Shown here in pieces: positions 42,753 to 51,254 of a stretch of DNA of 64,000 nt. Every line of letters begins with the position of its first letter. The stretch's first letter is position 1. The stretch is taken from assembly GCF_040782645.1 (NCBI RefSeq), contig NZ_CP160403.1, positions 9,025,001-9,089,000 of the forward strand, in the 5' to 3' direction. A model generated the notes under the pieces. That model was not told the DNA's origin. It worked only from the letters and a program-made list of their open reading frames with translations, and made no database searches. This DNA is from Streptomyces sp. HUAS ZL42 (GTDB lineage Bacteria > Actinomycetota > Actinomycetes > Streptomycetales > Streptomycetaceae). Both the position numbers and the translations under genes were made by a program.

Positions 42753-43913
42753 ATGGGCGGCATTGCGGTGGTGGTCGGCGGGGGCGTCGGAGGACTGACC
42801 ACGGCGATCGGTCTGCGCAGGATCGGCTGGGAGGTGACGGTCCTCGAACGCGCCCCGGTCCTCGCAGACGTGGGCGGAGGCATCTCCCTGCACGCCAACG
42901 GCATCCGCGCCCTCGACGCCCTCGGCATCGGCCCGGCCATACGTGCCGCGATACGGCCGCAGTACACCGGAGGCACCCGCACCTCTGCCGGAAGATGGCT
43001 GGCCCGGCTCGACGGAGCCGAACTCGAACGACGGCTCGGCGCACCGGTCGCGGGCATCCGGCGGGCCGAACTGCTGCGGGTGCTGTGCTCCGCCCTGCCG
43101 AAGGACCGGGTGATGGTCGGCGCCGAGGTGGAGAGCGTGGACCGCTCCGACCCCGCCCGGGTACGGGTCCTCCTCGGCGACGGCGGCACCCTCGACGCGG
43201 ACCTGATCGTGGCCGCGGACGGCGTCAACAGCCGCCTGCGCGCCGGGCTGTTCCCCGGTCATCCCGGTCCCGCCTACAGCGGCACCACCGTGCTACGGGC
43301 CACCACGCCGGGCCCGATCGCACTGGACAGCGACCTCGAACTCACCTGGGGCAGAGGAGCCGAGTTCGGCCACCTCACCTTCGCGGACGGCCGCGTCGAA
43401 TGGCACGCCGTGCTCAACTCACCGCCCGGCGTGCGGCACCCGGATCCCCTCGCCTTCCTGCGCGCCCGGTGCGACGGCTGGCACGACACGGTCACGACGC
43501 TGCTGGGCGCGACAGAACCGGACGCCGTCCTGCACCACGACATCCACGAGCTGACCGACCCCCTGCCGGCGTTCACCGCGGACCGGATCGCCCTCCTCGG
43601 CGACGCCGCGCACGCGATGACCCCGAACCTGGGCCAGGGCGCCTCCCAGGCCCTGGAGGACGCCGCGGCACTCGCCGCCGCCCTCGCGTCGGAGCCCACC
43701 CTGACCTCCGCCCTCACCCGTTACGACGCCGAACGCCGTCCGCGCAGCCAGTCCGTCGCCCGCGCGGCCCGCCTGGCCGGGCGGATGGGCCAGCAGCTGA
43801 CGAACCCGGTGGCCGTCACCCTGCGGAACACGGCCCTGCGCATGGCCCCGTCCGGAGCGACGCTCCGCGCGTTCCTGCGCCACGCCGCCTGGACGCCGCC
43901 CGTGCTGGCCTGA
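42753..43913 (+). CDS. FAD-dependent aromatic-type monooxygenase
   Basis: 386 residues of the p-hydroxybenzoate/salicylate hydroxylase-like family. Motifs are the N-terminal VVVGGGVGGLTTAIGLRRIGWEVTVLE (FAD ADP-binding), DLIVAADGVNSRLRAGL (DG motif, around 150) and LLGDAAHAMTPNLGQGASQALEDA (GD motif, around 285). GGAGGGGG precedes the ATG at 42753. Expression is probably controlled by the divergent TetR repressor. The substrate could be a small aromatic or another planar molecule. Confidence 0.9.
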   Translation: MGGIAVVVGGGVGGLTTAIGLRRIGWEVTVLERAPVLADVGGGISLHANGIRALDALGIGPAIRAAIRPQYTGGTRTSAGRWLARLDGAELERRLGAPVAGIRRAELLRVLCSALPKDRVMVGAEVESVDRSDPARVRVLLGDGGTLDADLIVAADGVNSRLRAGLFPGHPGPAYSGTTVLRATTPGPIALDSDLELTWGRGAEFGHLTFADGRVEWHAVLNSPPGVRHPDPLAFLRARCDGWHDTVTTLLGATEPDAVLHHDIHELTDPLPAFTADRIALLGDAAHAMTPNLGQGASQALEDAAALAAALASEPTLTSALTRYDAERRPRSQSVARAARLAGRMGQQLTNPVAVTLRNTALRMAPSGATLRAFLRHAAWTPPVLA

Positions 43914-43924
43914 CCGGAGACGGC

Positions 43925-45232
43925 TCAGCGGGGTCGCAGATCCACGATCCGCCGGATCTTCCCCACCGAGCGCTCCAGCGACTCAGGATCGACGACCTCG
44001 ACCGTGACCGACACACCGATGCCGTCCTTCACGGCCGCAGCGATGCTCTGCGCGGCCGCCTCGCGGGTCGTGGGAGTGGCGCCGGGCCGGGCCTCCGCCC
44101 GGACGGTGAGGGCATCGAGGCGGCCCTCGCGAGTGAGACGGAGCTGGAAGTGGGGTGCGACGCCCGGTGTGCGCAGGACGATCTCCTCGATCTGCGTGGG
44201 AAAGAGGTTCACCCCGCGCAAGATCACCATGTCGTCGCTGCGGCCGGTGACCTTGTGCATCCGCCGGAAGACCCGGGCCGTGCCCGGCAGCAGCCGCGTC
44301 AGATCGCGCGTCCGGTACCGGATCACCGGCATCGCCTCCTTGGTGAGCGAGGTGAAGACCAGCTCGCCCTCCTCGCCCTCCGGCAGCACTTCGGCGGTGA
44401 TCGGGTCGACCACCTCCGGGTAGAAGTAGTCCTCGTGGGAGGTAAGGGCTGGTGCAGGCCGTCCTTGGTCTCCACGCACTCCTGGGCGACGCCCGGACCG
44501 ATCACCTCCGACAGCCCGTAGATGTCTACCGCGTCGATCGCGAACCGCTCCTCGATCTCGCGGCGCATCTGCTCCGTCCAGGGTTCGGCGCCGAACACGC
44601 CGACACGCAGCGAGGTGCCGCGCGGGTCGACGCCCTGGCGTTCGAACTCGTCGAGGAGGGTGAGCATGTAGGAGGGGGTCACCATGATGATCTCGGGCTT
44701 CAGGTCCTGGATCAGCTGCACTTGACGAGACGTCATGCCGCCGGACGCGGGGACGACCGTACAGCCGAGCCGTTCGGCGCCGTAATGGGCGCCCAGGCCG
44801 CCGGTGAACAGGCCGTACCCGTACGCCACATGGACGGTGTCACCGGGCCGGCCGCCCGCGGCCCGGATGGAACGGGCCACCATGTCCGCCCACATGGACA
44901 GGTCGTTGTCCGTGTAGCCGACCACCGTGGGACGGCCGGTGGTACCGCTGGACGCGTGGATGCGGCGGATGCGGTCCCGGGGCACGGCGAACATCCCGTA
45001 CGGATAGTTCTCGCGCAGGTCCGCCTTGGTGGTGAAGGGGAAACGGGCCAGGTCGGCGAGGGACCGGCAGTCCTCCGGCCGGATACCCGCCTTGTCGAAG
45101 GACTCCCGGTAGAACGGCGTTGTCGTAGGCATGCCGCAGCGAGGTCCGAAGCCGCTCCAGTTGCAGGGCCCGCAGCGCCTCCGCGTCGAGCCGTTCCCCG
45201 GGGTCCAGCAGGTCCGTCGTCGCATCCGCCAT
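43925..45232 (-). pseudogene. paaK: Phenylacetate-CoA ligase PaaK with two frame disruptions
   Basis: The complete PaaK sequence is present but in three frames. Codons 1-40 (MADATTDLLDPGERLDAEAL to LRHAYDN) are followed near 45118 by what looks like a 2-nt loss, after which PFYRESFDKAGI continues in another frame through SSGTTGRPTVVGYTD, FGAEPWTE and DIYGLSEVIGPGVAQEC. Near 44434-44450 about 11 extra bases separate ETKDGLH from EDYFYPEVVDP, and the last part (VFTSLTKEAMPVIRYRTRDL, GRSDDMVILRGVN) is in a third frame. PaaK activates phenylacetate. Decay or sequence error are both possible. Confidence 0.85.
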
Positions 45233-45265
45233 GGGGCCGTCTCCTTCACCAACCGCATCAATCCG

Positions 45266-45287
45266 GTCGACCGATCATTCGGTCGAC
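45266..45287. promoter_or_regulatory. 22-bp palindrome upstream of paaK (PaaR-like)
   Basis: Perfect 9-bp arms GTCGACCGA and TCGGTCGAC around TCAT, 33 bp upstream of the paaK start. PaaR-type TetR repressors bind ACCGACCG-CGGTCGGT-like palindromes; the resemblance of the CGACCG/CGGTCG arms is suggestive. No paaR gene is seen in the window. Confidence 0.55.
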
Positions 45288-45404
45288 GTGCTCGGGATCA
45301 GTAACTCAGGCTGACCGGTGCCGTGCAAGGGGTAGCTTCTCGGTGTTTCGCCGGCGGCGCCGTTCGTCGCCGGCGTGTGGGTCGGGTCGGGAGGGGCGGG
45401 GCTG

Positions 45405-45743
45405 GTGGAACTCGGCGAGCTGCAGAGACAGGCGGTGCGGATCCATGATCTCTACGACGAACTGAACCGCCGCGAGCGCGGACGCGTCTGGTCACGCGAG
45501 GATTTCATGCTGGGCTTCATGGGGGACGTCGGCGACCTGGCCAAGCTCGTCATGGCCGAGGAGGGCGTCCGCGAGGTCAAGGGCGGCCGCGCGGCCCTGG
45601 AGCACGAGCTGGCGGACTGCCTGTGGTCCGTGCTGATCCTCGCCCATCGCTACGACGTGGACCTCGAGGAGGCCTTCCGCCGGACCATGGCGGAACTCGA
45701 CGCGTCGATCAGCGCGCGGCTGGCAGGACGCGAGGAGCCCTGA
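45405..45743 (+). CDS. MazG-like nucleotide pyrophosphohydrolase
   Basis: 112 residues, helical. The sequence EDFMLGFMGDVGDLAKLVMAEEGV with LEHELADCLWSVLILAHRYDVDLEEAF shows the acidic helices (EExxE, D-rich) of all-alpha NTP pyrophosphohydrolases of the MazG type, which clear aberrant nucleotides. The GTG at 45405 follows GGAGGGG; an upstream GTG is possible. The 170 bp between it and paaK contain only the palindrome noted. No functional link to neighbours is evident. Confidence 0.75.
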   Translation: MELGELQRQAVRIHDLYDELNRRERGRVWSREDFMLGFMGDVGDLAKLVMAEEGVREVKGGRAALEHELADCLWSVLILAHRYDVDLEEAFRRTMAELDASISARLAGREEP

Positions 45744-45776
45744 GAACCGCGTTGCGGCCGACGGTGACGTGAGCCG

Positions 45777-46628
45777 ATGATCGGGGCCGTGCCGACCTTC
45801 ACCGCACCCGACGGAACCGAACTCGCCTACCACGCAAGGGGCGAGGGCGAGCCCCTCGTCGTACTGCCCGGCGGCCCCATGCGGGCCTCCGCGTACCTCG
45901 GGGACCTCGGTGGGCTGACGGCCCGTCGCCGGCTGATCCTCCTCGACCTGCGCGGCACGGGGGACTCCGCGGTGCCGGCGGATCCGGCGACGTACCGCTG
46001 CGACCGGCTGGTCGACGACGTGGAGGCGCTGCGCGTCCATCTGGGCCTGGAGGGGATGGACGTGGTCGCGCACTCGGCCGGCGGCAGCCTCGCGATGCTG
46101 TACGCGGCCCGGTACCCGGCACGGGTGGCGCGGCTCGTGCTGGTCACGGCCACCCCGTGGGCGCTGGGCATGCCGGCGACAGCCGAGCACCGGCTGGCCG
46201 CGGCGCTGCTCAGGAAGGGCGAGACCTGGTTCGAGGACGCGCTTGCGGCCTTCGAGGCGTGGCTTGCGGGGACGGGCGACTTCGACCCGGTGTTCACCCC
46301 GTTCTTCTACGGGCGCTGGGACAGCGCGGCCGAGGAGCACGCCGCCCACGAGGACGAGCAGTGCAACGACGAGGCCGGTGACGTGTACGGCTCCGAGGGC
46401 GCCTACGACCCGCCCGCGACCCGGGTCGCGCTCGCCGGGTTCACCTCCCCGGTGCTTGTCCTCGCCGGCGAAATCGACGGAGGGCCCTGTCCCGCCCTCG
46501 CCCGCCGGGCCGCCGACGTGTTCCCGAACGCCGAGCTCGCCGTGCAGCCGGGTGCGGGCCACTTCCCGTGGCTCGACGACCCGGAGTGGTTCGTACGCCG
46601 GACCGTCTCGTTCCTGGCGGACCCGTGA
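45777..46628 (+). CDS. Alpha/beta hydrolase, prolyl-iminopeptidase-like
   Basis: 283 residues. The fold elements are VVLPGGPMRASAYLGDLGGL (oxyanion HGGP-like region), LLDLRGTGDS, the nucleophile elbow VAHSAGGSLAMLYAARYP (Ser about 97), an acid in VLVLAGEIDGGP and the catalytic His in PGAGHFPWLDDPEWF. It hydrolyses an ester or peptide bond; the proline-iminopeptidase resemblance lies in GGP and DLRGTGDS. It converges on the FadD gene with 7 bp between the stops. Confidence 0.87.
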   Translation: MIGAVPTFTAPDGTELAYHARGEGEPLVVLPGGPMRASAYLGDLGGLTARRRLILLDLRGTGDSAVPADPATYRCDRLVDDVEALRVHLGLEGMDVVAHSAGGSLAMLYAARYPARVARLVLVTATPWALGMPATAEHRLAAALLRKGETWFEDALAAFEAWLAGTGDFDPVFTPFFYGRWDSAAEEHAAHEDEQCNDEAGDVYGSEGAYDPPATRVALAGFTSPVLVLAGEIDGGPCPALARRAADVFPNAELAVQPGAGHFPWLDDPEWFVRRTVSFLADP

Positions 46629-46635
46629 CCCCGGG

Positions 46636-48246
46636 TCACCCGTCCGCCGCCACCGCCACCTCCCGCGCCCACCGGTAGTCCGCCTTGCCGCTCGGTGACC
46701 GCCGGATGGACTCGGCGATCACCAGCTGGCGCGGGATCTTGTAGCCGGCGAGATGGACGCGGCAATGGGTCTGGAGGTCCGTCAGCGAGAGCCGGGACGC
46801 GCCTTCGCGCAGCTGCACCACGGCCGCCACGTGGTTGCCCCACTGCGGGTCGGGCACGCCGGCCACCAGGGCGTCGTACACGTCCGGGTGGGACTTGAGC
46901 GCCTGCTCGACCTCCTCCGGGTACACCTTCTCGCCCCCGGTGTTGATGCACTGCGAGCCCCGGCCCAGGACGGTGACCACACCCTCCTCGTCGACGGTGG
47001 CCATGTCGCCGAGCAGCACCCACCGCTCGCCGTCCTTCTGGAAGAAGGTCTCGGCGGTTTTCTTCGGGTCGTTGTAGTAGCCCAGCGGTACGTGGCCGCG
47101 CTGGGCGACCCGGCCGGTCTCGCCCACCGCGACCGGCTCGTGAGTGGCCGGATCAACCACCTGGGTACGGGAGTTGACGCGGATACGGAAGCCGCGCTCG
47201 AGACCCGAGTCCTCCGTCGCCGTGCCGTTGAACCCGGACTCGGAGGAGCCGAAGTTGTTGAGCAGCATGGCGTTCGGCATGAGTGCCCGGAACTGCTGCC
47301 GGACCGTCTCCGACATGACCGCGCCCGAAGACGAGACGCTGAACACCGACGAGCAGTCCGTGCCCTTCATCGGCCCGCTCAGCGCGTCGATCAGCGGCCG
47401 CAGCATCGCGTCGCCGACCAGCGAGATGCTGGTGACCTTCTCCTTCTCGATCGTGCGGAGCGTCTCCTCGGGCACGAACTTGCGGTGGATCACGACCCGT
47501 TGACCGAAGTTGAAGCCGATGAACGCGGTCAGCGTGGACGTGCCGTGCATCAGCGGGGGAGTGGGGAAGAAGGTGATCCCGGCGCCGCCCGCCACGACCC
47601 GCTCGGCCAGCTCCTCCGGCTTCTTCACCGGCTCACCCGTCGGCGCGCCGCCGCCGAGCCCCGAGAAGAACAGGTCCTCCTGACGCCACATCACCCCCTT
47701 GGGCATCCCCGTCGTGCCGCCGGTGTAGATGATGAACTGGTCGTCCGAAGAGCGGGGCGGGAACCCGCGCCCGGGCGAGCCGCTCGCCTCGGCGTCCGCG
47801 AAGGGCACTGCGTCGACGCCCTCGGTGTGCGGCCCCACGCGTATCAGGTGCCGCAGTGACGAGGTCCGCGGCAGCGCCGCCGCGACCCGGTCCGTGAACT
47901 CCGCGTCGAAGACCAGCGCCACCAGATCCGCGTCGCGGTAGAGGTAGACCAACTCCTCTTCTACGTACCGGTAGTTGACATTGACCGGCACGATCCGCGC
48001 CTTCAGACAGCCGAGCACCGTCTGCAGGTACTCGACGCCGTTGTAGAGGTGGAGCCCGAGATGCTCACCGGGGCGGATCCCGCTGTCGATCAGGTGATGC
48101 GCGATGCGGTTGGCCGCGGTGTCCAGTTCCGCGTACGTCAGACGGCGTTCCGCGCCCGTGCCGGGGTGGTCGACGTACACGAGTGCCTCGCGGTCCGGGA
48201 CCACGTCGACGACCGACTCGAACAGGTCGGCAAGGTTGTACTCCAC
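46636..48246 (-). CDS. FadD19-like acyl-CoA synthetase
   Basis: 536 residues. The adenylation motif FIIYTGGTTGMPKGVMWRQEDLF is the FadD19/FadD17-type variant with MWRQ after the P-loop; LLNNFGSSESG, GRGSQCINTGGEKVYPEEVE and SPSGKADYRWA complete the ANL set. Mycobacterial FadD19 activates C26 sterol side-chain acids. The GTG at 48246, after AGGAGG, is where homology starts. It is divergent from an EchA-type gene, as fadD19 is from echA19 in Mycobacterium tuberculosis. The substrate is inferred from this match. Confidence 0.88.
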   Translation of the reverse strand: MEYNLADLFESVVDVVPDREALVYVDHPGTGAERRLTYAELDTAANRIAHHLIDSGIRPGEHLGLHLYNGVEYLQTVLGCLKARIVPVNVNYRYVEEELVYLYRDADLVALVFDAEFTDRVAAALPRTSSLRHLIRVGPHTEGVDAVPFADAEASGSPGRGFPPRSSDDQFIIYTGGTTGMPKGVMWRQEDLFFSGLGGGAPTGEPVKKPEELAERVVAGGAGITFFPTPPLMHGTSTLTAFIGFNFGQRVVIHRKFVPEETLRTIEKEKVTSISLVGDAMLRPLIDALSGPMKGTDCSSVFSVSSSGAVMSETVRQQFRALMPNAMLLNNFGSSESGFNGTATEDSGLERGFRIRVNSRTQVVDPATHEPVAVGETGRVAQRGHVPLGYYNDPKKTAETFFQKDGERWVLLGDMATVDEEGVVTVLGRGSQCINTGGEKVYPEEVEQALKSHPDVYDALVAGVPDPQWGNHVAAVVQLREGASRLSLTDLQTHCRVHLAGYKIPRQLVIAESIRRSPSGKADYRWAREVAVAADG

Positions 48247-48340
48247 CGCTCCTCCTGACCTCCGACGGCCTGGTTCCTCGACGGTTCGCCGGTCATCACA
48301 GCAAAGGGCGGCGCAACTGTGAAGGGCCCGCGCGAAGAAA

Positions 48341-48357
48341 TCTGACTGCCTGTCAGA
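48341..48357. promoter_or_regulatory. Palindrome TCTGACTGCCTGTCAGA
   Basis: 17-bp palindrome with 6-bp arms TCTGAC/GTCAGA, flanked by AAA on both sides, between the divergent FadD19-like and crotonase genes. It matches the site at 26662-26678 in arms, spacing and AAA flanks, so a common TetR-type regulator is likely. Confidence 0.6.
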
Positions 48358-48421
48358 AAACTCTTGAAGTGCTTCGACGCCTCCTGCAACCTGTTCTCGT
48401 TCTTTCAGAGGGGAGATGGCG

Positions 48422-49222
48422 ATGGGTGGGACGGAACACCTCACCGTGCAGCGCGAAGGCGCCACACTGGTGCTCACACTCAACAGGCCGGAGGCGAAGA
48501 ACGCTCTCTCACTGGCGATGCTCGTCGGCCTCTACGACGGCTGGCTCGAGGCCGACGCCGACGACTCGGTCCGCTCGATCGTCTTCACCGGCGCGGGCGG
48601 CACGTTCTGCGCGGGCATGGACCTGAAGGCCCTGGCAGGCAAGGGCATGGAGGGGGAGCACCACCGCGACCGGCTCAAGGCCGACCCCGACCTGCACTGG
48701 AAGGCGATGCTGCGCCACCACCGCCCCCGAAAGCCGGTGATCGCCGCCGTCGAGGGGTACTGCGTGGCAGGTGGCACGGAGATGCTCCAGGGCACCGACA
48801 TCCGCGTCGCGGGAGAGTCGGCGACCTTCGGTCTGTTCGAGGTGAAGCGCGGCCTGTTCCCCATCGGCGGCTCCACGGTCCGCCTGCCACGCCAGATCCC
48901 GCGCACCCACGCCCTGGAGATGCTGCTCACCGGGCGCCCGTACAGCGCGCGTGAAGCCGCCGGCATCGGCCTGATCGGGCACGTCGTCCCCGACGGCACG
49001 GCCCTCACCAAGGCCCTAGAGATCGCCGAGCAGATCAACGCCTGCGGCCCGCTGGCCGTCGAGGCCGTCAAGGCGTCGGTGTACGAGACCGCCGAGATGA
49101 CCGAGGCCGACGGCCTGGCCGCCGAACTCAAGCGCGGCTGGCCGATCTTCGACACCGCGGACGCCAAGGAAGGCGCCCGCGCCTTCACGGAGAAGCGGCC
49201 CCCCGTCTACAAACGTGTCTGA
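48422..49222 (+). CDS. Enoyl-CoA hydratase/isomerase (EchA19-like)
   Basis: 266 residues, crotonase fold. Oxyanion-hole segments are FTGAGGTFCAGMDLKALAG (around 60) and AAVEGYCVAGGTEMLQGTDI (around 110); FGLFEVKRGLFPIGGSTVRLPRQIP carries the usual catalytic Glu position. It hydrates an enoyl-CoA. The second ATG (48422) is preferred because GGGGAG is 6-7 bp ahead of it; an ATG at 48416 abuts the same Shine-Dalgarno sequence. It heads a run with the OB-fold gene and two thiolase-like genes, and is divergent from the FadD19-like gene. Confidence 0.9.
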   Translation: MGGTEHLTVQREGATLVLTLNRPEAKNALSLAMLVGLYDGWLEADADDSVRSIVFTGAGGTFCAGMDLKALAGKGMEGEHHRDRLKADPDLHWKAMLRHHRPRKPVIAAVEGYCVAGGTEMLQGTDIRVAGESATFGLFEVKRGLFPIGGSTVRLPRQIPRTHALEMLLTGRPYSAREAAGIGLIGHVVPDGTALTKALEIAEQINACGPLAVEAVKASVYETAEMTEADGLAAELKRGWPIFDTADAKEGARAFTEKRPPVYKRV

Positions 49223-49245
49223 CCCTCCCGAGGAGGCAGTCTCCG

Positions 49246-50187
49246 ATGCCCGACGTCCTCAAAGCGCCGCTCGTCGTCGAGTTCCCCTTCACCCGCTCCC
49301 TGGGACCGGTCCAGAGCGCCTTCCTGACCGGTCTGCGCGAACGCGTCGTGCTCGGCGTGAAGACCGGCGACGGCCGCACCCTCGTCCCGCCCGTCGAGTA
49401 CGACCCCGTCACCGCCGAGGAACTGCGCGACCTCGTCGAGGTCGCCCCCACCGGCACCGTCACCACCTGGGCCTGGAACCACGAACCGCGCCGCGGCCAG
49501 CCCCTCGACACCCCCTTCGCCTGGATCCTGGTCCGCCTCGACGGCGCCGACACCGCCCTCCTGCACGCCCTCGACGCCCCCGGCCCCGACGCCGTCCACT
49601 CGGGCATGCGCGTCCGCGTCCGCTGGGCCGAGGAGCGCACCGGCGCCATCACGGACATCGCCTGCTTCGAGCCGTACGACGGCGAACCGGCCGAACCGGC
49701 AGGCCACACCGGCGAGTTCGAGGACCCGGTGACCGGAATCGTCGCCCACGCCCGCCTCGACTACACGTACTCGCCCGGCCGCGCCCAGTCCGCCTACATC
49801 GCGGCCCTCTCCGGCCGCCGGACCGTCGGCGAACGCTGCCCCTCCTGCCGCAAGGTGTACGTCCCGCCCCGCGGCGCCTGCCCCACCTGCGGCGTCGCCA
49901 CGGCCGAGCAGGTCGAGGTCGGGCCGCGCGGCACCGTCACGACCTTCTGCATCGTCAACATCAAGGCGAAGAACCTCGACATCGAAGTCCCGTACGTCTA
50001 CGCCCACATCGCCCTCGACGGAGCCGGCCTCGCGCTGCACGGACGCATCGGCGGGATCCCGTACGACCAGGTGCGGATGGGCCTGCGGGTCGAGCCGGTG
50101 TGGACCGAGGGCGGCCGCTACCCCGACCACTACCGGCCGACCGGCGAACCCGACGCGGACTACGAGACCTACAAGGAGCTGCTGTGA
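49246..50187 (+). CDS. Double DUF35 OB-fold protein with zinc ribbon
   Basis: 313 residues containing two DUF35 OB-fold units. The first, at about 40-145, lacks the usual cysteines (GRTLVPPVEYDPVTAEEL). The second has a rubredoxin-like zinc ribbon, ERCPSCRKVYVPPRGACPTCG (about 200-220), followed by an OB fold. Such proteins form complexes with thiolase-like or hydratase/aldolase proteins in steroid side-chain degradation (ChsH2/Ltp2 type). The stop overlaps the GTG of the next gene, so it is made together with the thiolase-like protein that is its probable partner. Confidence 0.88.
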   Translation: MPDVLKAPLVVEFPFTRSLGPVQSAFLTGLRERVVLGVKTGDGRTLVPPVEYDPVTAEELRDLVEVAPTGTVTTWAWNHEPRRGQPLDTPFAWILVRLDGADTALLHALDAPGPDAVHSGMRVRVRWAEERTGAITDIACFEPYDGEPAEPAGHTGEFEDPVTGIVAHARLDYTYSPGRAQSAYIAALSGRRTVGERCPSCRKVYVPPRGACPTCGVATAEQVEVGPRGTVTTFCIVNIKAKNLDIEVPYVYAHIALDGAGLALHGRIGGIPYDQVRMGLRVEPVWTEGGRYPDHYRPTGEPDADYETYKELL

Positions 50188-51254
50188 CGCGCGAAGCATC
50201 CTCGGGAGCCCGCGAGATCGCCGTCGTGGCCTTCGCCCAGTCCGACACGCTGCGTACCACCGAGGAACAGTCCGAGGTGGAGATGCTCATGCCGGTCCTG
50301 CACGACGTGCTCGAACAGACCGGCCTGAAGACCGCCGACATCGGCTTCACCTGCTCCGGATCGAGCGACTACCTCGCCGGCCGTGCCTTCTCCTTCACCC
50401 TCGCCCTGGACGGCGTCGGAGCCTGGCCGCCGATCTCCGAGTCGCACGTGGAGATGGACGGGGCGTGGGCGCTGTACGAGGCGTGGACCAAACTGCTCAC
50501 CGGGGACGCCGACACCGCCCTCGTGTACTCGTACGGCAAGTCCTCACCCGGCTCCGTGCGCGACGTACTCACCCGCCAGCTCGACCCGTACTACGTCGCG
50601 CCCCTGTGGCCGGACTCCGTCGCCCTGGCCGCGCTCCAGGCGCAGGCGCTGATCGACGCGGGCGACACCGACGAGCCCGCGCTCGCCGCGATCGGCGCAC
50701 GCAGCAGGGAGGCCGCGACCGCCAACTCCCATGCACATTTGCGCGGTTCTGTGCCGCAGGGTGAGTACGTCGTACGGCCGCTGTGCACCGGGGACTGTCC
50801 GCCCATCGGCGACGGGGCCGCCGCCGTGGTGCTCGCGGCGGGGGAGCGGGCCCGTGAACTGTGCCCGCGGCCGGCCTGGATCCGGGGCATCGACCACCGG
50901 ATCGAGCCGCACGGTCTCGGTGTCCGCGACCTCACCGACTCGCCGTCCGCCCGGCTGGCCGCCGAACGGGCCGGAGCCTTCGAACGGCCTGTCGACACGG
51001 CCGAGTTGCACGCCCCGTTCAGCGCACAGGAGGTCGTCCTGCGCAAGGCCCTGAGGCTCGACGACGGCGTGCGGGTCAACCCGTCCGGCGGCGCCCTCGC
51101 GGCAAACCCGATCATGGCCGCCGGTCTCGTCCGCATCGGCGAGGCGGCCGCCCGTATCCACCGCGGGGAGTCCGACCGCGCCCTCGCACACGCCACGTCC
51201 GGCCCGTGTCTGCAGCAGAACCTGGTCGCCGTACTCGAAGGGGATCCCCGATGA
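50184..51254 (+). CDS. Thiolase-like lipid-transfer protein (SCP-x/Ltp family)
   Basis: 356 residues with the thiolase fold (AFAQSDTLRTTEEQSEVEMLMPVLHDVLEQTGL, DGAAAVVLAAGERARELC, VNPSGGALAANPIMAAGLVRIGEAA). The catalytic region is divergent: near the usual nucleophile it reads SESHVEMDGAWALYEA, without the canonical cysteine. The C-terminal HATSGPCLQQN resembles the GHG-type Cys loop but lacks its histidine pattern. Ltp-type relatives perform aldol cleavage of sterol side chains rather than thiolysis. It is coupled by GTGA and ATGA overlaps to both neighbours. Confidence 0.85.
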   Translation: MTREASSGAREIAVVAFAQSDTLRTTEEQSEVEMLMPVLHDVLEQTGLKTADIGFTCSGSSDYLAGRAFSFTLALDGVGAWPPISESHVEMDGAWALYEAWTKLLTGDADTALVYSYGKSSPGSVRDVLTRQLDPYYVAPLWPDSVALAALQAQALIDAGDTDEPALAAIGARSREAATANSHAHLRGSVPQGEYVVRPLCTGDCPPIGDGAAAVVLAAGERARELCPRPAWIRGIDHRIEPHGLGVRDLTDSPSARLAAERAGAFERPVDTAELHAPFSAQEVVLRKALRLDDGVRVNPSGGALAANPIMAAGLVRIGEAAARIHRGESDRALAHATSGPCLQQNLVAVLEGDPR

